A stretch of DNA of 64,000 bases from Bidens hawaiensis (Eukaryota; Streptophyta; Magnoliopsida; Asterales; Asteraceae): assembly GCA_021521415.1 (NCBI GenBank), contig JAIQDT010014374.1:124001-188000 (forward strand). The letters run 5' to 3'. The notes beneath the pieces were generated by a model. The model had not been told where the DNA came from. It saw only the letters and a list, made by a program, of their open reading frames with translations, and searched no databases. The position numbers and the translations under genes are program-made. Positions 1 to 12,800 of the stretch are shown here, one piece after another. The stretch's first letter is position 1. Every line of letters starts with the position of its first letter.

Positions 1-127
1 TCGCCATAACTTCTGGCACGTCCTGACACCGTCAGAAGAAACCGTCACACGACGTTTGAGGTATTGGGTTGTTCTTATCCATCTACCAACTCTTCAAATT
101 TCAAGTTTAAAATTTGAAGACAAGATT

Positions 128-166
<39 letters not shown>

Positions 167-185
167 CGGGAAAATACCCCTTACC

Positions 186-767
186 CCTTGGCAAACAAGT
201 AACCGTTAGACGGATGCGGGTACAGTGTAAAGGCAAAACCCTTCACATACCTAGCACCCGCAGGGAATTGAAGCCAAGTAAACCTTGGCGAACAAGTAAC
301 CGTTAGACGGATGCGGGTACAGTGTAAAGGCAAAACCCTTCACATACCTAGCACCCGCAGGGAATTGAAGCCAAGTAAACCTTGGCGAACAAGTAACCGT
401 TAGACGGATGCGGGTACAGTGTAAAGGCAAAACCCTTCACATACCTAGCACCCGCAGGGAATTGAAGCCAAGTAAACCTTGGCGAACAAGTAACCGTAAG
501 ACGGATGCGGGTACAGTGTAAAGGCAAAACCCTTCACATACCTAGCACCCGCAGGGAATTGAAGCCAAATATTCCTCGGCAACCAAGTAACTATAAGACA
601 GGTGCGGGTACAGTGTAAAGGCAAAACCCTTCACATACCTAGCACCTGCAGGGAATTGACGCTAGGAATACCTTGGAAGTAAAGTAACCGTAAGACGAGC
701 GCTGGTACAGTGTTAAGGCAAAACCCTTCACATACCTTGCGCTCCGCTGGGAATTGAAACCAGGAAG
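186..767. repeat. 97-bp minisatellite, six copies
   Basis: The unit begins CCTTGG and recurs at 186, 283, 380, 477, 574 and 671, exactly 97 bp apart. The first four copies are nearly identical and the last two are diverged. Each unit holds an inverted repeat, TGCGGGT about 34 bases before ACCCGCA (for example 215-221 and 256-262). Tandem arrays between pol and the 3' LTR are a known property of Tat-lineage elements, and the position here fits. Confidence 0.9.
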
Positions 768-1150
768 GATCTTCTGGGCAATGCTTGCGGAAACGGAAAT
801 AACATCCCCGCATAGCGGGAACGTTGAGAACTACGTTGTTTGAAGCTCCAGGATGGAATTGGTGGTTTTAACATAATTGATCACTATGTTCAAAACTACC
901 AAAACCTCATGGAGAATCTAAACAAGTAGGACTCAACGCTCCCGACTTGCGAGGAGGTTATAGACCTACCCGCATCATACCCAAAGACCAAGCAGGAAAC
1001 TCGGGCATTTCTGCAAGTGACAAGGACTTCCGCGGGAAGAATCCCCATGGAAAACCTTACAAAAACCCTTTTCAAAACCCTCTGCTTAAGTCCAAAAGTT
1101 CACCTCACTTTATTAAACATGCATGAGACGAACATTGGACTGGGGGGACT

Positions 1151-2083
1151 TGAAGAGGTAGGTCCCAGCAGAGCCCAGTTGGACCCGCAAGACTCACCTT
1201 AAACAGGGACGTCTGCGCAAAGACCAACTGGTTCCGCAGAACCAACCATGCTCGGAGACATGACGTCCTTACGCGCAGTATGCAAGCTGGTCCCGCAGGA
1301 AATGCCTCCCAATGGTGAAGGACTCCGCCTGTCCCCGCAGCCTCGGATACAAGCCATTAGGGACTGGCCACCCGCGCAGCATGGCTACACGCACAAGGCA
1401 CTTAACTCTCCCCAGTGTCACCTGAAGGAATGAGCAAAGGCGGGAGGGGGAAAACTCCCGCCTAAATGAGCCAGTCCGTATGATGGAGGATCTTTTGTGT
1501 GATACCTGACGAGGTACAGACAAAAGATCTGACCAAGAATGCGACAGCTCACTGACAGCAGCATGGCAGACAGCACGCCACAGCACTGTGACCAATAGCC
1601 GCCGCCTACCCACCAACTCCTGCCATACCACGTGCCTAGCCTGTAGTTGGCAGAAGAGGAAGAGTGCACGACACGCCTGCTCTGTGTCAGCCGCTACCTA
1701 TCCACCACTCACAGGCAGGGCATGTGCATAGGTTACAGTTGGTAGCGTGTTGGGCCGGCTAAACCCCTTGGAAACCTACCTTCGGCTATAAATACCCCAA
1801 TGGTATGATCATCTTACGACATCTTATCTTATCATATATACCTGATATCTGCTCTAGCAATCTCTTAATATACTTTTATATTTAAAGAGCAATCTAGTCT
1901 GATTCTCACGCCGGAGGGTGGTCACAAGGAGGAACCCCCCCCCTTCTCAGTGACGAGCTCACGGTGTCTGTTTTGCAGGTTATCAGAAGAACCATCTTCC
2001 AAGGGTCTAACCCCTCGTGGGAAACAGCTCTCCAACCCCCAGGTTACCAGTAATCTGCCCGGGGTCTGGTTAGTGTTTCTTCA
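1151..2083 (+). repeat. 3' LTR of the gypsy element at the window's left edge (933 bp)
   Basis: It starts TGAAGAGG directly after the purine tract and ends TTTCTTCA, giving TG...CA ends. It has a TATA box (TATAAATA, 1787-1794) about two thirds in, as expected for the U3/R border. The partner LTR lies outside the window, so the target duplication cannot be tested. Confidence 0.75.
1787..1794 (+). promoter_or_regulatory. LTR TATA box
   Basis: TATAAATA in the context CTTCGGCTATAAATAC. The same block occurs in both LTRs of the related element (19604-19611 and 41394-41401), which marks it as the conserved core promoter of this LTR family. Confidence 0.65.
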
Positions 2084-2974
2084 TCTTGGTAAAAACACAT
2101 TCTTATATTCTTTATGACTATTGTTTTCGCTACCTAGTAGCAAAGTCTATTTGAAATGTCTTTTTAAGAAAAATTTTGGTACCTAGTAATATACATGTTG
2201 GGTCTATTTAAACTGTTTGTTTAAGAAAGTTTTCGGTATCCAGCAATTTACCACCCAAGTCTATTTGAACTATCTGTTTAAGAAATGATGCGAGTAAAAT
2301 TTTCGTCTGGTTACATGTTCATCATCATGACTTAAGGTTTTCTAGTGGTTATAATATATAGGGATCAAAAGTTTAAATAATTCGATAAAAGAAAAACAAA
2401 AGACGATGGTGACAGTAGTTGACTAGGGTGTGACTCATTAAAATATTTTAAATGAAACTAAATACGATGCTCTAGTTATAAGCGACGAGGTGTTAAATTT
2501 TGTTAACTATTAACGAAAAATCCAATCTATCCCAAAAGGCACGTGTGTGAATTAAGGAGACAAACTGAATGACATTTTTGGATATTATAATATTAATATT
2601 AATATTAATATTATTATCAGGGTTTACCTAGAAGTTACAAGGAAACTTTAACCCATGAGAATAAGCCCTGGATCAAGAAAAGAGATGACTTGAATTTAAG
2701 AGTTATGCCACTACATAGAACAAAGTGTTCCAACATTTACTTTGGGAGTAAGCTTTCCCAAAGCTCTAAAGCAAACATAAACACCACCCTTTTATTCTTT
2801 TCCCTTTAGCTCGACCAACCAAATTCTCACAGACAAACACGCACACAAAAGGCTTTATAAAAATATTTTTTTATTATACTTTAATATATGCAATTTTCAA
2901 ATAATTAGCAGTGAAGTAAGTTCTAATCAAAACAGGCCATTCTTATTTCTTAATACTACCAAGTCGGATCAGCA
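2084..2974. other. Intergenic sequence, no gene seen
   Basis: This is AT-rich sequence without a supported gene. At about 2120-2285 there are three diverged direct repeats of roughly 55 bp sharing 'gtctatttgaa' and 'tgtttaagaaa'. A short TAATAT run lies at 2586-2613. Nothing else is recognisable. Confidence 0.5.
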
Positions 2975-3004
2975 TATAGGTGATCAAATCGGGTTGGTCA
3001 AAGG

Positions 3005-3185
3005 AACCGGAACCGGTTCAGAACCGGTTCCATTAGTCAACATCACTGTTTAAACCGGTTCCATGGTTAAACCGGTTAGGGAACCGAACCGGTTCCCCAA
3101 CCCTCGGACCCGGAACCGGTGGAACCGGTTCTGACCGGTTCCTAAACCGGTTCTTACACTGTAACCGGTTCCAACCGGTTACAGT
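3005..3185. repeat. hAT subterminal palindromic repeats, left side
   Basis: More than ten copies of the palindrome core AACCGGTT, mostly as GGAACCGGTTCC variants, within 180 bp. The same motif fills 5975-6165 at the other end. Subterminal repeats bind transposase in characterised hAT elements, and that role is inferred here. Confidence 0.75.
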
Positions 3186-3693
3186 GTAAAATATTATTTT
3201 TTTTTTTCGTTTTTCGTTTCCGCTGCTTGTGTAGGTGATGATTTGTGTTCTTCTGATTTCTGAAGAGGCTCATGCTACTTTTGTTGTTCACCACAGAGCA
3301 ATGGTAAACAACATATTGAACTTAATGCTATGAGTGTCAGCGTGTTTGAATTGATTAGTCTGTATCGTGTATCGTGTAATGGTGAACTTAAATCTGTATC
3401 GTGTTACATTTGTTGAGTTTGCTATGTATTATAATCTTTTGGCTTACGCAAGTCAAATGCTGAATTATAATCAAGAGCGGTGTTATACGATTCGTATTTG
3501 TATAACATGTTAAATAAAAAAAAACAATTAACATAAAATTCATTTTATTTACTTTAAGAAGTTCAAAAAAAAAGGTTACATGTTTTAAAATATTCAAAAA
3601 CAAACTAACAAAACATTAAACTTATAAATATAAAGTTGTGACATATTATTTCTAGAAAAGCCTTCTTGTTCGTCGTAATTATTGAGTGGCGAC

Positions 3694-5726
3694 TTATTCA
3701 TCAGAATTACTTGTAGAAACGCCTTCTTGTTCGTCGTGCACTCGAACATCAAGTGGTGTTTCGTCTTCCAGAGTGGTTACGTGTTGAACACGATCGATTG
3801 AGTCCAAGTGATCCTTCAAGCAAATGCACATCTCCACCGACTCCGAATTCAGTCTTGTTCTTCTCACCGATATTACCCTGCCACTAAGAGAAAAAGCAGA
3901 TTCCGAAGCTACCGTAGAAGCTTGGGCGGTTAGTAAATCACGGGCCATGGTGGCAAGAATCGGAAACTCGGTTTCCTTTACCTTCCACCAAGCCAAAACA
4001 TCAAAAGTGTCATATTCCTCTTCGGATAAACCGGTAGAGAAATCATATGCACTATACCTTCCTAGTTCGCTTGAAGGAGTGTTACCCCTTTGTTTTTTAG
4101 CCGTTACGTTGCGAACGGTGTTCATAAGGCTAATCATGGGGTCTCGTACTCTAGTAGCACTTGAACTTGATGAAGACCCCCCCGGCGTAGGCATGTGTAT
4201 GTTTGACCCATATTTATTTATATAAAAGTCATACATAAATTTAAAATTCAAGTTAAAATCATTTTGTGCCTCTGTTGAAAAGTTTGGGTCAACTTCATGC
4301 ATATCTAAGGCTGAAAAAATTTCGTCTATCACACATTCAACCCCCGTAACATTTAACATTGGGTTTAAAGCGGCGGCGCAAGTAAAAATCGGTGGCAATT
4401 CAAGAAAGTATTTTTTTAATTTAAACTTCATTGGTAATATGATGTTTGAAAACATTGGACTTTTATTTTCAAATTCTTTAAGATTGTTAACGATTAAAAA
4501 TAACTCCGAAAGAACCAAGGGACTTGTCGGATAATACGTTCCCGATTCGTAGTTGATGTTTTAAAAACTTCAAGAAAAGTCGATAAGTCATTGATAATTT
4601 CCCATTTCTCATTTGAAAAGGGGATTGCCAAATCATTCTCGGCAAGACTAGAATGAAACATTTGTAAAGTTTCTCTTTGTTTCAAAGCACTTTGAAACAT
4701 TATGCAAGTGGAATTCCATCGATGAGGTACATCCCAATTAGCTCCCAAAGCTTTTATTCCCGTATCTTTACAAAATTTTCTATAATCCATTTGTCTTTTT
4801 TTACTTTTCTTAAAAACTTCATGTAGCATTACTCTAAAATCGTTTATAACCGATGTAACCTCATCCGAAGCAAGTCCGTCTTGCACGATTAAATTAATGA
4901 TATGTGCAACACACCTTGAGTGAAAAAATACACCATTGCAAATCGGCGTATATTTTAATTTTAATTTATCAACCGCCGATGTATTATTCGACGCGTTATC
5001 AAATGCAATTGAAAATATTTTATTTTCTAGTTTATAAGTTTTTATAACATAATCTAAAATTTCAAACAAATTATCTCCCGTATGTGGATACTCAAAGAGT
5101 TCGAAAGCAATGGCGCGTTTCATCATTTCCCACGATGACGGGTCTACCCAATGAGCGGTGACACAAAGATAAGATTCGGGTAGACCATGTGGAGCCGACC
5201 AAACATCAGTAGTTAAGTTTATTCCCGTATTTATATTTTCAAAATATGCAATTAGTACCTCTTTGGCCTTCTTCCACAATTTTAAACAATAACGTTTAAG
5301 AGTATGACGACTTACGTGAGTGTATTGTGGTTGAAGCGTATCTCGAATCATGGCGGTTAAGCGAGGGTTGTCGAAGTGGCTAAACGGCAAAGCTTCTTGA
5401 ATCACAAACTTCGCCATACGATCTTGAACTCGATCAATTTGGTATGTAAATATTCCGCCTTCACTATCCATTTGCGTTTGTTGCGACTCGACGTTCTGTT
5501 TCAACGCCCTGCAATACGGTCTTTCGATGTGTTTCTTCAAATTTGAATTCGAAAGTGGGTTTAAATAAATCCCACAAAACTTGCACCGAGCCTTCAATGA
5601 ATGGTCACTCAATTCAACCAAATCCCAATTGCACCAAATCTCTTGATTACGATTATGAGGTACAATACGAACGAAACTTGGTCCGGCGGTGGAACCTTGA
5701 CCAACCGATGATTGTGAGGCAGCCAT
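3694..5726 (-). pseudogene. hAT transposase, frameshifted (zf-BED ... hAT dimerisation)
   Basis: hAT transposases cut and paste elements with 8-bp target duplications. The N-terminal part (4494-5726, 410 aa, ATG at 5726) has a BED-type zinc finger (CKFCG ... LKKHIERPYC), the TDVWS motif with the first catalytic Asp, and the family block CVAHIINLIVQDGL. The C-terminal part (3694-4518) carries the dimerisation domain (DVLAWWKV ... ASTVASESAFSLSGR). The two parts are in different frames. The switch lies at about 4540-4560, just before the normally conserved stretch YYPTSPLVLSE, so a single small indel is enough to explain the break. Total length of about 677 residues is normal for the family. 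Confidence 0.85.
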
Positions 5727-5974
5727 AACAACAAATATGAATATAGAAGAAGAGAAAACAAGAGATTAGAGAACTCAGAACGTTGTAATAGCGTTTTTTT
5801 TGTAATTTTTTGCGTTCGGGTTTGCGTTTTGAGTGTTGTGATGAACCCATTACACTAAATACCTATTTATACTAGTAGTGGGGTGTTTGGGGAGCCAAAA
5901 AAACGGCCATTTTTGACCCCAACGGTCAAAAAACGGCCATAAAACCGTTTCCCAACGGCTAGAACCACTCCAAC

Positions 5975-6165
5975 GGTTATAACCGGTTCGGAACCGGTTC
6001 CGGTCGAACCGGTTCCGGTTCGGTTCCGGTTCCTACCCGGTCCACCTCCAAACATGTCAAACCGGTCCCGGATCGTCGGGTTGAAACGGAACCGAACCGG
6101 TTCCTACGAAAAACGGGTAGGAACCGGTTCGGTTCCGCCGAACCGGTTCCAGGAACCGGTTTTGT
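5975..6165. repeat. hAT subterminal palindromic repeats, right side
   Basis: Dense AACCGGTT/GGTTCCGGTTC units mirror the array at the left end of the same element. Confidence 0.75.
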
Positions 6166-6177
6166 TGTCCACCTCTA

Positions 6178-6812
6178 ACCGTAACCGCTTCGTCCAAATG
6201 AAAATGGTTTAATAGTGGTATTAAAGCTACCAGTTGTCTAGACGGTTCCGTTGGATTTTACCGTTTTAAGACAAGTATAACACAAATCAATCCTAATTTT
6301 AGGAAAATATTGTGAAAAATGGCACATTCAAGCTTATGTCATGGTCCAAAAGCTATCATCAAAACAAACCAGAATTTGTTATTGAACTGTCAAATAAAGA
6401 TAGCATCAGCACCCACTAATTCTACTTTATTATAAAGCTCCTTTGTTCAACAAAACCTGCCCCTTTAGCTTTAATGCTTTTTAACCCTATAAAGCAAAAT
6501 CATGCACACAAACACCAACTGAATTCAAAGCAGTATGAACAATATGCCAATTAAATAATAATAAAATAATTAAAAAAAACATTACTGAACCTCTAATAAT
6601 GCAACATTGATTATATTTTAACACATATGTAGCTTCAAGTAATCATCTTTCAGGGCCATGGTGATCATTCTCTATATGAAATTATGTTTGTTATTATATA
6701 ATATTGCTAACATGTATAACTAGAAGAAAGTGAAGAAATTTTGGTAGTTACATGGCTGTCGGGACCGATCGACTCATCAAAATCTTGCAGTGTGGCAGGC
6801 TGCTCGCAATTA
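6178..6812. other. Intergenic, 3' flank of EX2
   Basis: Sequence between the hAT end and the EX2 stop codon (6813-6815). It should include the EX2 3' UTR on the minus strand. I see no other gene, and no poly(A) signal that I would defend. Confidence 0.5.
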
Positions 6813-9800
6813 TTATTCAGGCAGTCTCAAACGGTTGAATAGCACGAGAAAGCTTTGTTCGGGGACAACATAAAGGAAACCGAGGTCTGCACCTTTGATA
6901 TAGGGGCCCATACCCTGTAAAAAGTACACCAATTAGAAAGTAAACGAATTCGTGTATGTTCGCTTATTTAATTAATGAACGGAGATGAACAAATGCATTG
7001 TTCATTTCATTTAATTAAATGAACGAACATTAACATACGTCTAATTTGTTCATTTATGTTCATGAACTTTTGTTTTCACGCGTTCCTTCTCTAGTTTACG
7101 CTCCTTAATAACTTTTAAGCCAATACATTCTTCTTCGTTTTACTTTTAACTAGCTTTAGCTCAGTTATGTTCGTTCATCTATGTTCAGTTATGTTTGTTT
7201 GTTTACATTTGTGGACCGTTCGTTTATATTGTTAACGAACAAATACAAACATGCTCATTTTCTTAACGAAAGAACATGAACAAGAAAACCCTGCAAATTT
7301 AATTGTCCATGTATGACCGTTTGTTTGGTTAAAGTTAAACGAATATGCTCCGTTCGTGTTCGTTCGGCTCATTTACAAGCTATTATAAGAGGTGGCAGGA
7401 GCAGGATTGACCTGGAAACAATCTTTTGTTCTTTTTTGATAAAAATAATTAAGTAATAATATTTGTTAATAATTATGATTAAAAGACATCATTTTATAAT
7501 AATAATAATAATAATAATAATAATGTGCATGTTTAAATAATATTAGTATTATTACCTTGCCATTAAGTTGTAGAAGTTCACCCTCAACCCACTTTGGATT
7601 TTTGAAACCAAATTCTGCGATCCTACCTTGACCTTTGTAACTCGCAACCTAACAAAACAAGTCATTAAATTAGAAACTGTGTCAAATGGGCCAAAATGGA
7701 TCGGACTGACCCATAACACTTTTCATCCGTTTTCAACAAAAAAAAACGGTGTCACATTTTATTACAAAACTACATTACTCAAACCATCAAAAACATCTTT
7801 GATAATGAGTTAGGCGGTTTTATGCACTATATAAACAGTTTGACCAACTTTAAATATAAAAACATCTTTTATACTAAACTTATATGTAAAGTTTAAAATA
7901 CAGAATGAAGAGAGAGATGCACAATTACCACTCCCAGTTCATCTGGATACATTCCACGGTTTGAAAAATGGCCTGCTTTTGCGATTTTAGCACGGAATGT
8001 CACCTAACGATAAATATATATCACGTTAGACATTTAGACTTGCCATAATTATGTGTGTGTGCGTGCTATATTTTATAATTGCATTAAATTATATGATTAC
8101 AAAAACACTAGTGACCTAGACCTTTGATTAAAAAAGAACTAAAAGATTGTATGTATTAAATACAAAATCTGGTGCCTTTCAACCTGTTTGACCCATTCAT
8201 AACTAACCTGGCCTGCAGGAACATTAAGATCGCCTGTCACTTTCACAGCTTCAACATACTCGAAAAATTCGACATCGTTAGCACCGCTCCAGTTACCGTA
8301 TTTCCGCTTCAATAGTACCACCTCAGTTCCATACGGGCCAAACGCACCAACATAAAGGCCTATAAAGAAACCGCCATCATAATAAAGAACTCTTCACACG
8401 TTAACTTTCAGAATTAAAGGAGACTAACTGTTGTAGTTTGATTATCAAAACTTGAAACAACAGAAACACAGACACAAAAAGAGACTAACCGTCAAATGGA
8501 TCTAAATCCCCTTTGGATGTAGTGATCCGACTAAAATTTGTATATTCTGATAATTTTTCACGCTTCTTTGCTTGACTAACCGCAAACTTGACAATTTCAC
8601 GAACATCCCTTGAAACCTAAATATATATATATAATAACGCACTTATGTTTGTTAGTAATAAAAAAAGAATAAATATTTGAAATCTATGAATCTACATGTG
8701 CAGGGATTAATATGCAAAAGAGCATTTATTGCATAAAATTAACATGTATCACAGCTTTTTAATAATTATGTTCCCAATATCAAGAACCTTATGAATACAA
8801 CAATAAATCATGATAAAACCTAGAGGCGGATTTTGGCCATTGGCTTATGTTTTACTTATAATGGGTCATTGTGGCTAAAGAAGAAATGGTTGGAACAGAT
8901 CAAAAGTTGCACAAAGTATATTTTTAACACATAAAACCTCGTGAATAATTTTGATCATAAACTTTTATACTTATTATTATCAAAATAATGAAATAGTTAT
9001 AAACAAGGCACAATATACTCATAAAATAGTTACATCTTCTGGACAACTGATTTTGGGTCAACCCATACAAAAAGATTACAGATTTCTCCGGTTACTCTAC
9101 CAATCCAACCTCCCATTTTGCAACCTATAATCTATGGTGTGTCATGATAATATTAGAGGAGAAATGTATGTCTCATTATTTATTTAATGCCATTTGATTA
9201 ATTTGATTTAGTACAGTAAGAGTCCTACTAGTTAGCATTCCATTAAGAGGTTCATGCATACGTGATTAGTGACTAGGTTAGCGAGCAGTTAATATTAGCA
9301 GGTTATATATTCTATTTCTGCAAGCGAATGGCAACGGTCGATTGGCCGGAGAATGCATAGTTCGAGCTAATAAATAAAATTGTTCGAAGTGAAGAGTATA
9401 TAAAAAGGTTCTAAAAGGAAATTAGTTTCACTTCTAGAAGTTAATAGTTGTATGAAAAATTAAATATCAAAATATTGAATTTTAATTTTAGCATTTCTTT
9501 TCTCCCCGAAATGGATAATGCTGTTTGGACTCCTACCAAAGCTGGGACACAAGCCCAAGGCGGCAAGGATCAAGGGCGCTCTCGTTGTTGCATAGCTCAG
9601 GTCGGAGTAAAGTGCCATCGGACGTCCAACAGGCAGTCTCACGATCGGGCATGAGTGTCCGGAAGTTGTCGAAACTAAAATATTAACTTCTTTAAAACAC
9701 TTAATCGGGTTAATAAGCCAACCCACTTTTTAACGGGTCGTGGTCAAGTTAACCCATATTTATACAGCCTGTGTTCAGGTTGGCCTGTTTAAAAAATGGG

Positions 9801-12800
9801 TCGTATCAGCCGACCCAAAAGCAGTTTTTTTGTGTTTAAAAGCACAAACTGACTAACAAGCTCATTAAAATTTTATTTATATTTACCTTTCTAGAAACTT
9901 TATCAGAACTCCATAACGCCTTCGCCACATCAGGGGGCATCAATTCTGAAACACCTTGACTAGCAATAGCAGCTATTTTGACCTTGGAAGCAATGCTTTC
10001 CTCGCTGTCATTATCATTGCGACTCTTAACAGGAACATGAAGGACAAAAGAGTCCTTTTCCATTTCTTCAATTTCAGCAGGAACACGCACAAACTCATCT
10101 TTTGAAGGTGTCTCATCTCTACTGTGTAAAACACCACCAACAAAAAGTTTCATATCTAAACTCTTTCCATCCGTTTCATCATTATTTGATCCCAATTCAG
10201 TGTTTTCATCTTCAGATTCTTCGTCTGAAGTTGACTTTTCATCATCTTCTTGAATCAGTTGGTTCACAGTATCGTTATCCTCGATCACCTTTTCAACATC
10301 GACTTTCATAACCTTAATTTTTAAGTCTGGAATTTTTTCTTTGAGAAAATTAAACACACTATTTATCCCCCCGTCCTCTGTGGCTCCCTCAAAATTTATG
10401 CTTTTTTCATCCTTTTTGTTAGGTTTGTCTTCATTAACTTTCACATCAATCACAGACGCATTCTCCTCACCGGCTGATGATGTTTCTTCTGTGGATGAAG
10501 AATTTGATGGAATGGTCGCTTTCAAGTTGCTTGTTTTAGCTCGTTGTATGAATACCACCTATAAATAATGAATGGTGTCTGTTAAATGCACGCAAGCTTG
10601 CATGCTGTTAAAAGAAAAGAGAGTAATAATTATGGTTTTGTGTGAGAAATTAAGGGTCAAAAATGCAATATTTCTTTTATATGCTTTGCAGCGCCTGATT
10701 TACGTGATGTGCATAGCATACATGCTATTATCTCCTCACAAAAAGTATATATATTATTACAATAAAAAAAGTGAACTTGTGAATAAACCGATTTAGCAGG
10801 TTTTAAAAATACATTTTGTCACTTTCAACCAGACTGTTTTATTTACTTTTTAGTTTCTTTTTTTCTTGTTTTACACATTTGACTGGCTAGATACAAAACA
10901 TAACCCCAATCAACTGGTTACAAGTGAAGGGTCAAGATACTAACCTCTAGTGACTAAATTCTTTTGATTAATGGTCAAACATAAAACATAACCTATACTG
11001 ACCTGTTTAATTTATTAAAACGGATCGACAATTATTTTCTTAGGCGCGCTACAACTAACATAGCAGCTTCTTCCTTGCCCCCCCTAAGAATCCAAGGGTG
11101 ACCTTTGGATGTTGTCGTGACACTTTGGTTACAAAGGCTATCAGGGTCTAGGTTAAATTATTTTGTGTTGAATATGGTTACAAAAAGTATTCAATTACAA
11201 TCACAACGTAAAATTTTAATAAAGAGATTTTGTAGCTTATATGCATTGAAAACACACTTTGGGCTCGACATGTTCACCTTAAGAATTAAAACATAATCCG
11301 AATTAACCCATTTATTAGTAAAGGGGTCGCAATTGACCCATTTTTTCAAATCAAACGATAAAACAATGATTAGTAAGTTACCTGCATAGTGTATGTTTCA
11401 TCATACTCTTTAACCACAAAAATTTCAAACAAAGGAGTTCTAGGAGATGCAGAAACCAACTGTCTGTAATAAACACACAACACAACTCATATCCGTTAAT
11501 ATTATATTATTATGTAAACCAAATGCAAAAATAATAAGGTGTTCTCCTTTTAATCCTTATACAATACCTTGGGTTGTAACTTTTGCCAATAAATCTGCCT
11601 ACACCAGGTGTTACGCGTACAAGTCTTCCAAACGGGTCATCAGAATCTTTTGAGTAACCCACCCACCAACCAACCTGGAAACATTAGATCAAATAAATCA
11701 AAAATGTCAAAAAGCTTGAAACTTGAAGTTGCACAAAGTCTAAGGTTCTTTGTTTTTGCTTAAAAGATCTGCAAGGGGCTTACGTCTGCGGGCGTGCAGA
11801 CATAAGCTTCTGAAGACTGTGACTGTTTTTTTAGAAGAAAAAGATCTGAAAAATGCTTTTATGGTCTTAAAAACAAATATTGTTCAACTTCTTCACACCT
11901 CTTCACACATCTTCACATCCTATCAACACCCAATGTCCAACACCACCACCACCCACCGTCACCGACCACCACCACCACCCACCGTCGGCCACAACCATCG
12001 TCCACTACCGTCTACCAACACCCACTGTCCACCACCCACGTCCATCACCACCACCACCTACCATCAACCACCACCACCGTCCACCACCACCCACCACCCA
12101 CCGTCCACCACCACCACTACCCACCACCACCATCACCACCACCACCCACCGTCGGCCACCATCACCGTCCACTACCACCACCGTCCATCACCACCACCAC
12201 CATTCACCGCCTACCACAATCGTCTACCACCAATCGTCCACCACCACCCACTTCCATAGGTCGTACACCACCACCAATTATTTTAGTAGTCTACACGTTA
12301 AATAAATTCTATTTACTGTGATATGTATGATAGGCAATTAATTTTCAATTTATGCATACGATATCCAGTTTAAAACAAACAGTATTATATTTTCAGATTG
12401 CAGACCTTCAGACCACATCTTCAGTTGCAGACATGAAATCAGATAAAATCAAATTGCAGACAGTTTTTGTCTTCAAAAACAAGCAACACCTAAGTCAAAA
12501 AGGTTAACATATTCAATAATATTACCAGCCCACTCCCTGTATTTTTGCACAGCTTTGAAGCTTCATGATAACGCTCTTCATGTATCGCATTCTGCAAGAA
12601 ATATACCATGAGCCCTACAATTTATAAAAACTCATATCTTTCTTACAAAGTCAACTCTGATCTGACCTTCAATTCAGACATAATCTCAGCAACACTATCC
12701 TTTGAACTTGCTTCTTCTATAGCTACTTTTAACTTTGAAGCTTCCTCAAAATCCTCTCTCTCTATTGCTTCTTCAAGTTGAAACTACAAAGCACAACTGC

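Larger units (their letters stand above)
1..2083 (+). mobile_element. 3' part of a Ty3/gypsy (Tat-like) LTR retrotransposon
   Basis: The window opens inside the non-coding 3' internal region of an LTR element. In order it holds an A37 tract (129-165), a 97-bp tandem array (186 to about 767), unique sequence, a purine tract ending at 1150, and one LTR (1151-2083). The purine tract GGACTGGGGGGACT is the same as the one before the 3' LTR at 40878. The LTR end shares the 'ctcacgccggagggtggt' block with the LTRs at 19088 and 40878, so this is a relative of that Tat element. No coding part lies in the window. I assign the lineage by similarity to the second element only. Confidence 0.75.
2975..6177 (-). 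mobile_element. hAT-superfamily DNA transposon, probably inactive
   Basis: A hAT transposase on the minus strand is flanked on both sides by dense AACCGGTT/GGAACC repeats (about 3005-3185 and 5975-6165). The outer ends are similar in inverted orientation: TATAGGTGATCAA at 2975 against TAGAGGTGGACAA read inward from 6177, 10 of 13 matching. I could not find a convincing 8-bp target duplication, so the exact ends are uncertain. A frameshift in the transposase suggests it no longer moves by itself. Confidence 0.7.

Noticed and set aside
186..767. Regular direct repeats as a possible CRISPR array
   Set aside because: The whole 97-bp unit repeats with no variable spacers, in a plant retrotransposon. 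It is a minisatellite.
3824..4225. 133-aa plus-strand frame
   Set aside because: It is the antisense of the hAT dimerisation domain.
9448..9726. Frames on both strands in EX2 intron 6
   Set aside because: Short, overlapping, no recognisable domain. They lie inside a well-supported intron.
11750..12305. Two overlapping long frames (His/Pro/Thr-rich)
   Set aside because: They come from the CCACCA tract in an EX2 intron. No domain, no codon structure.
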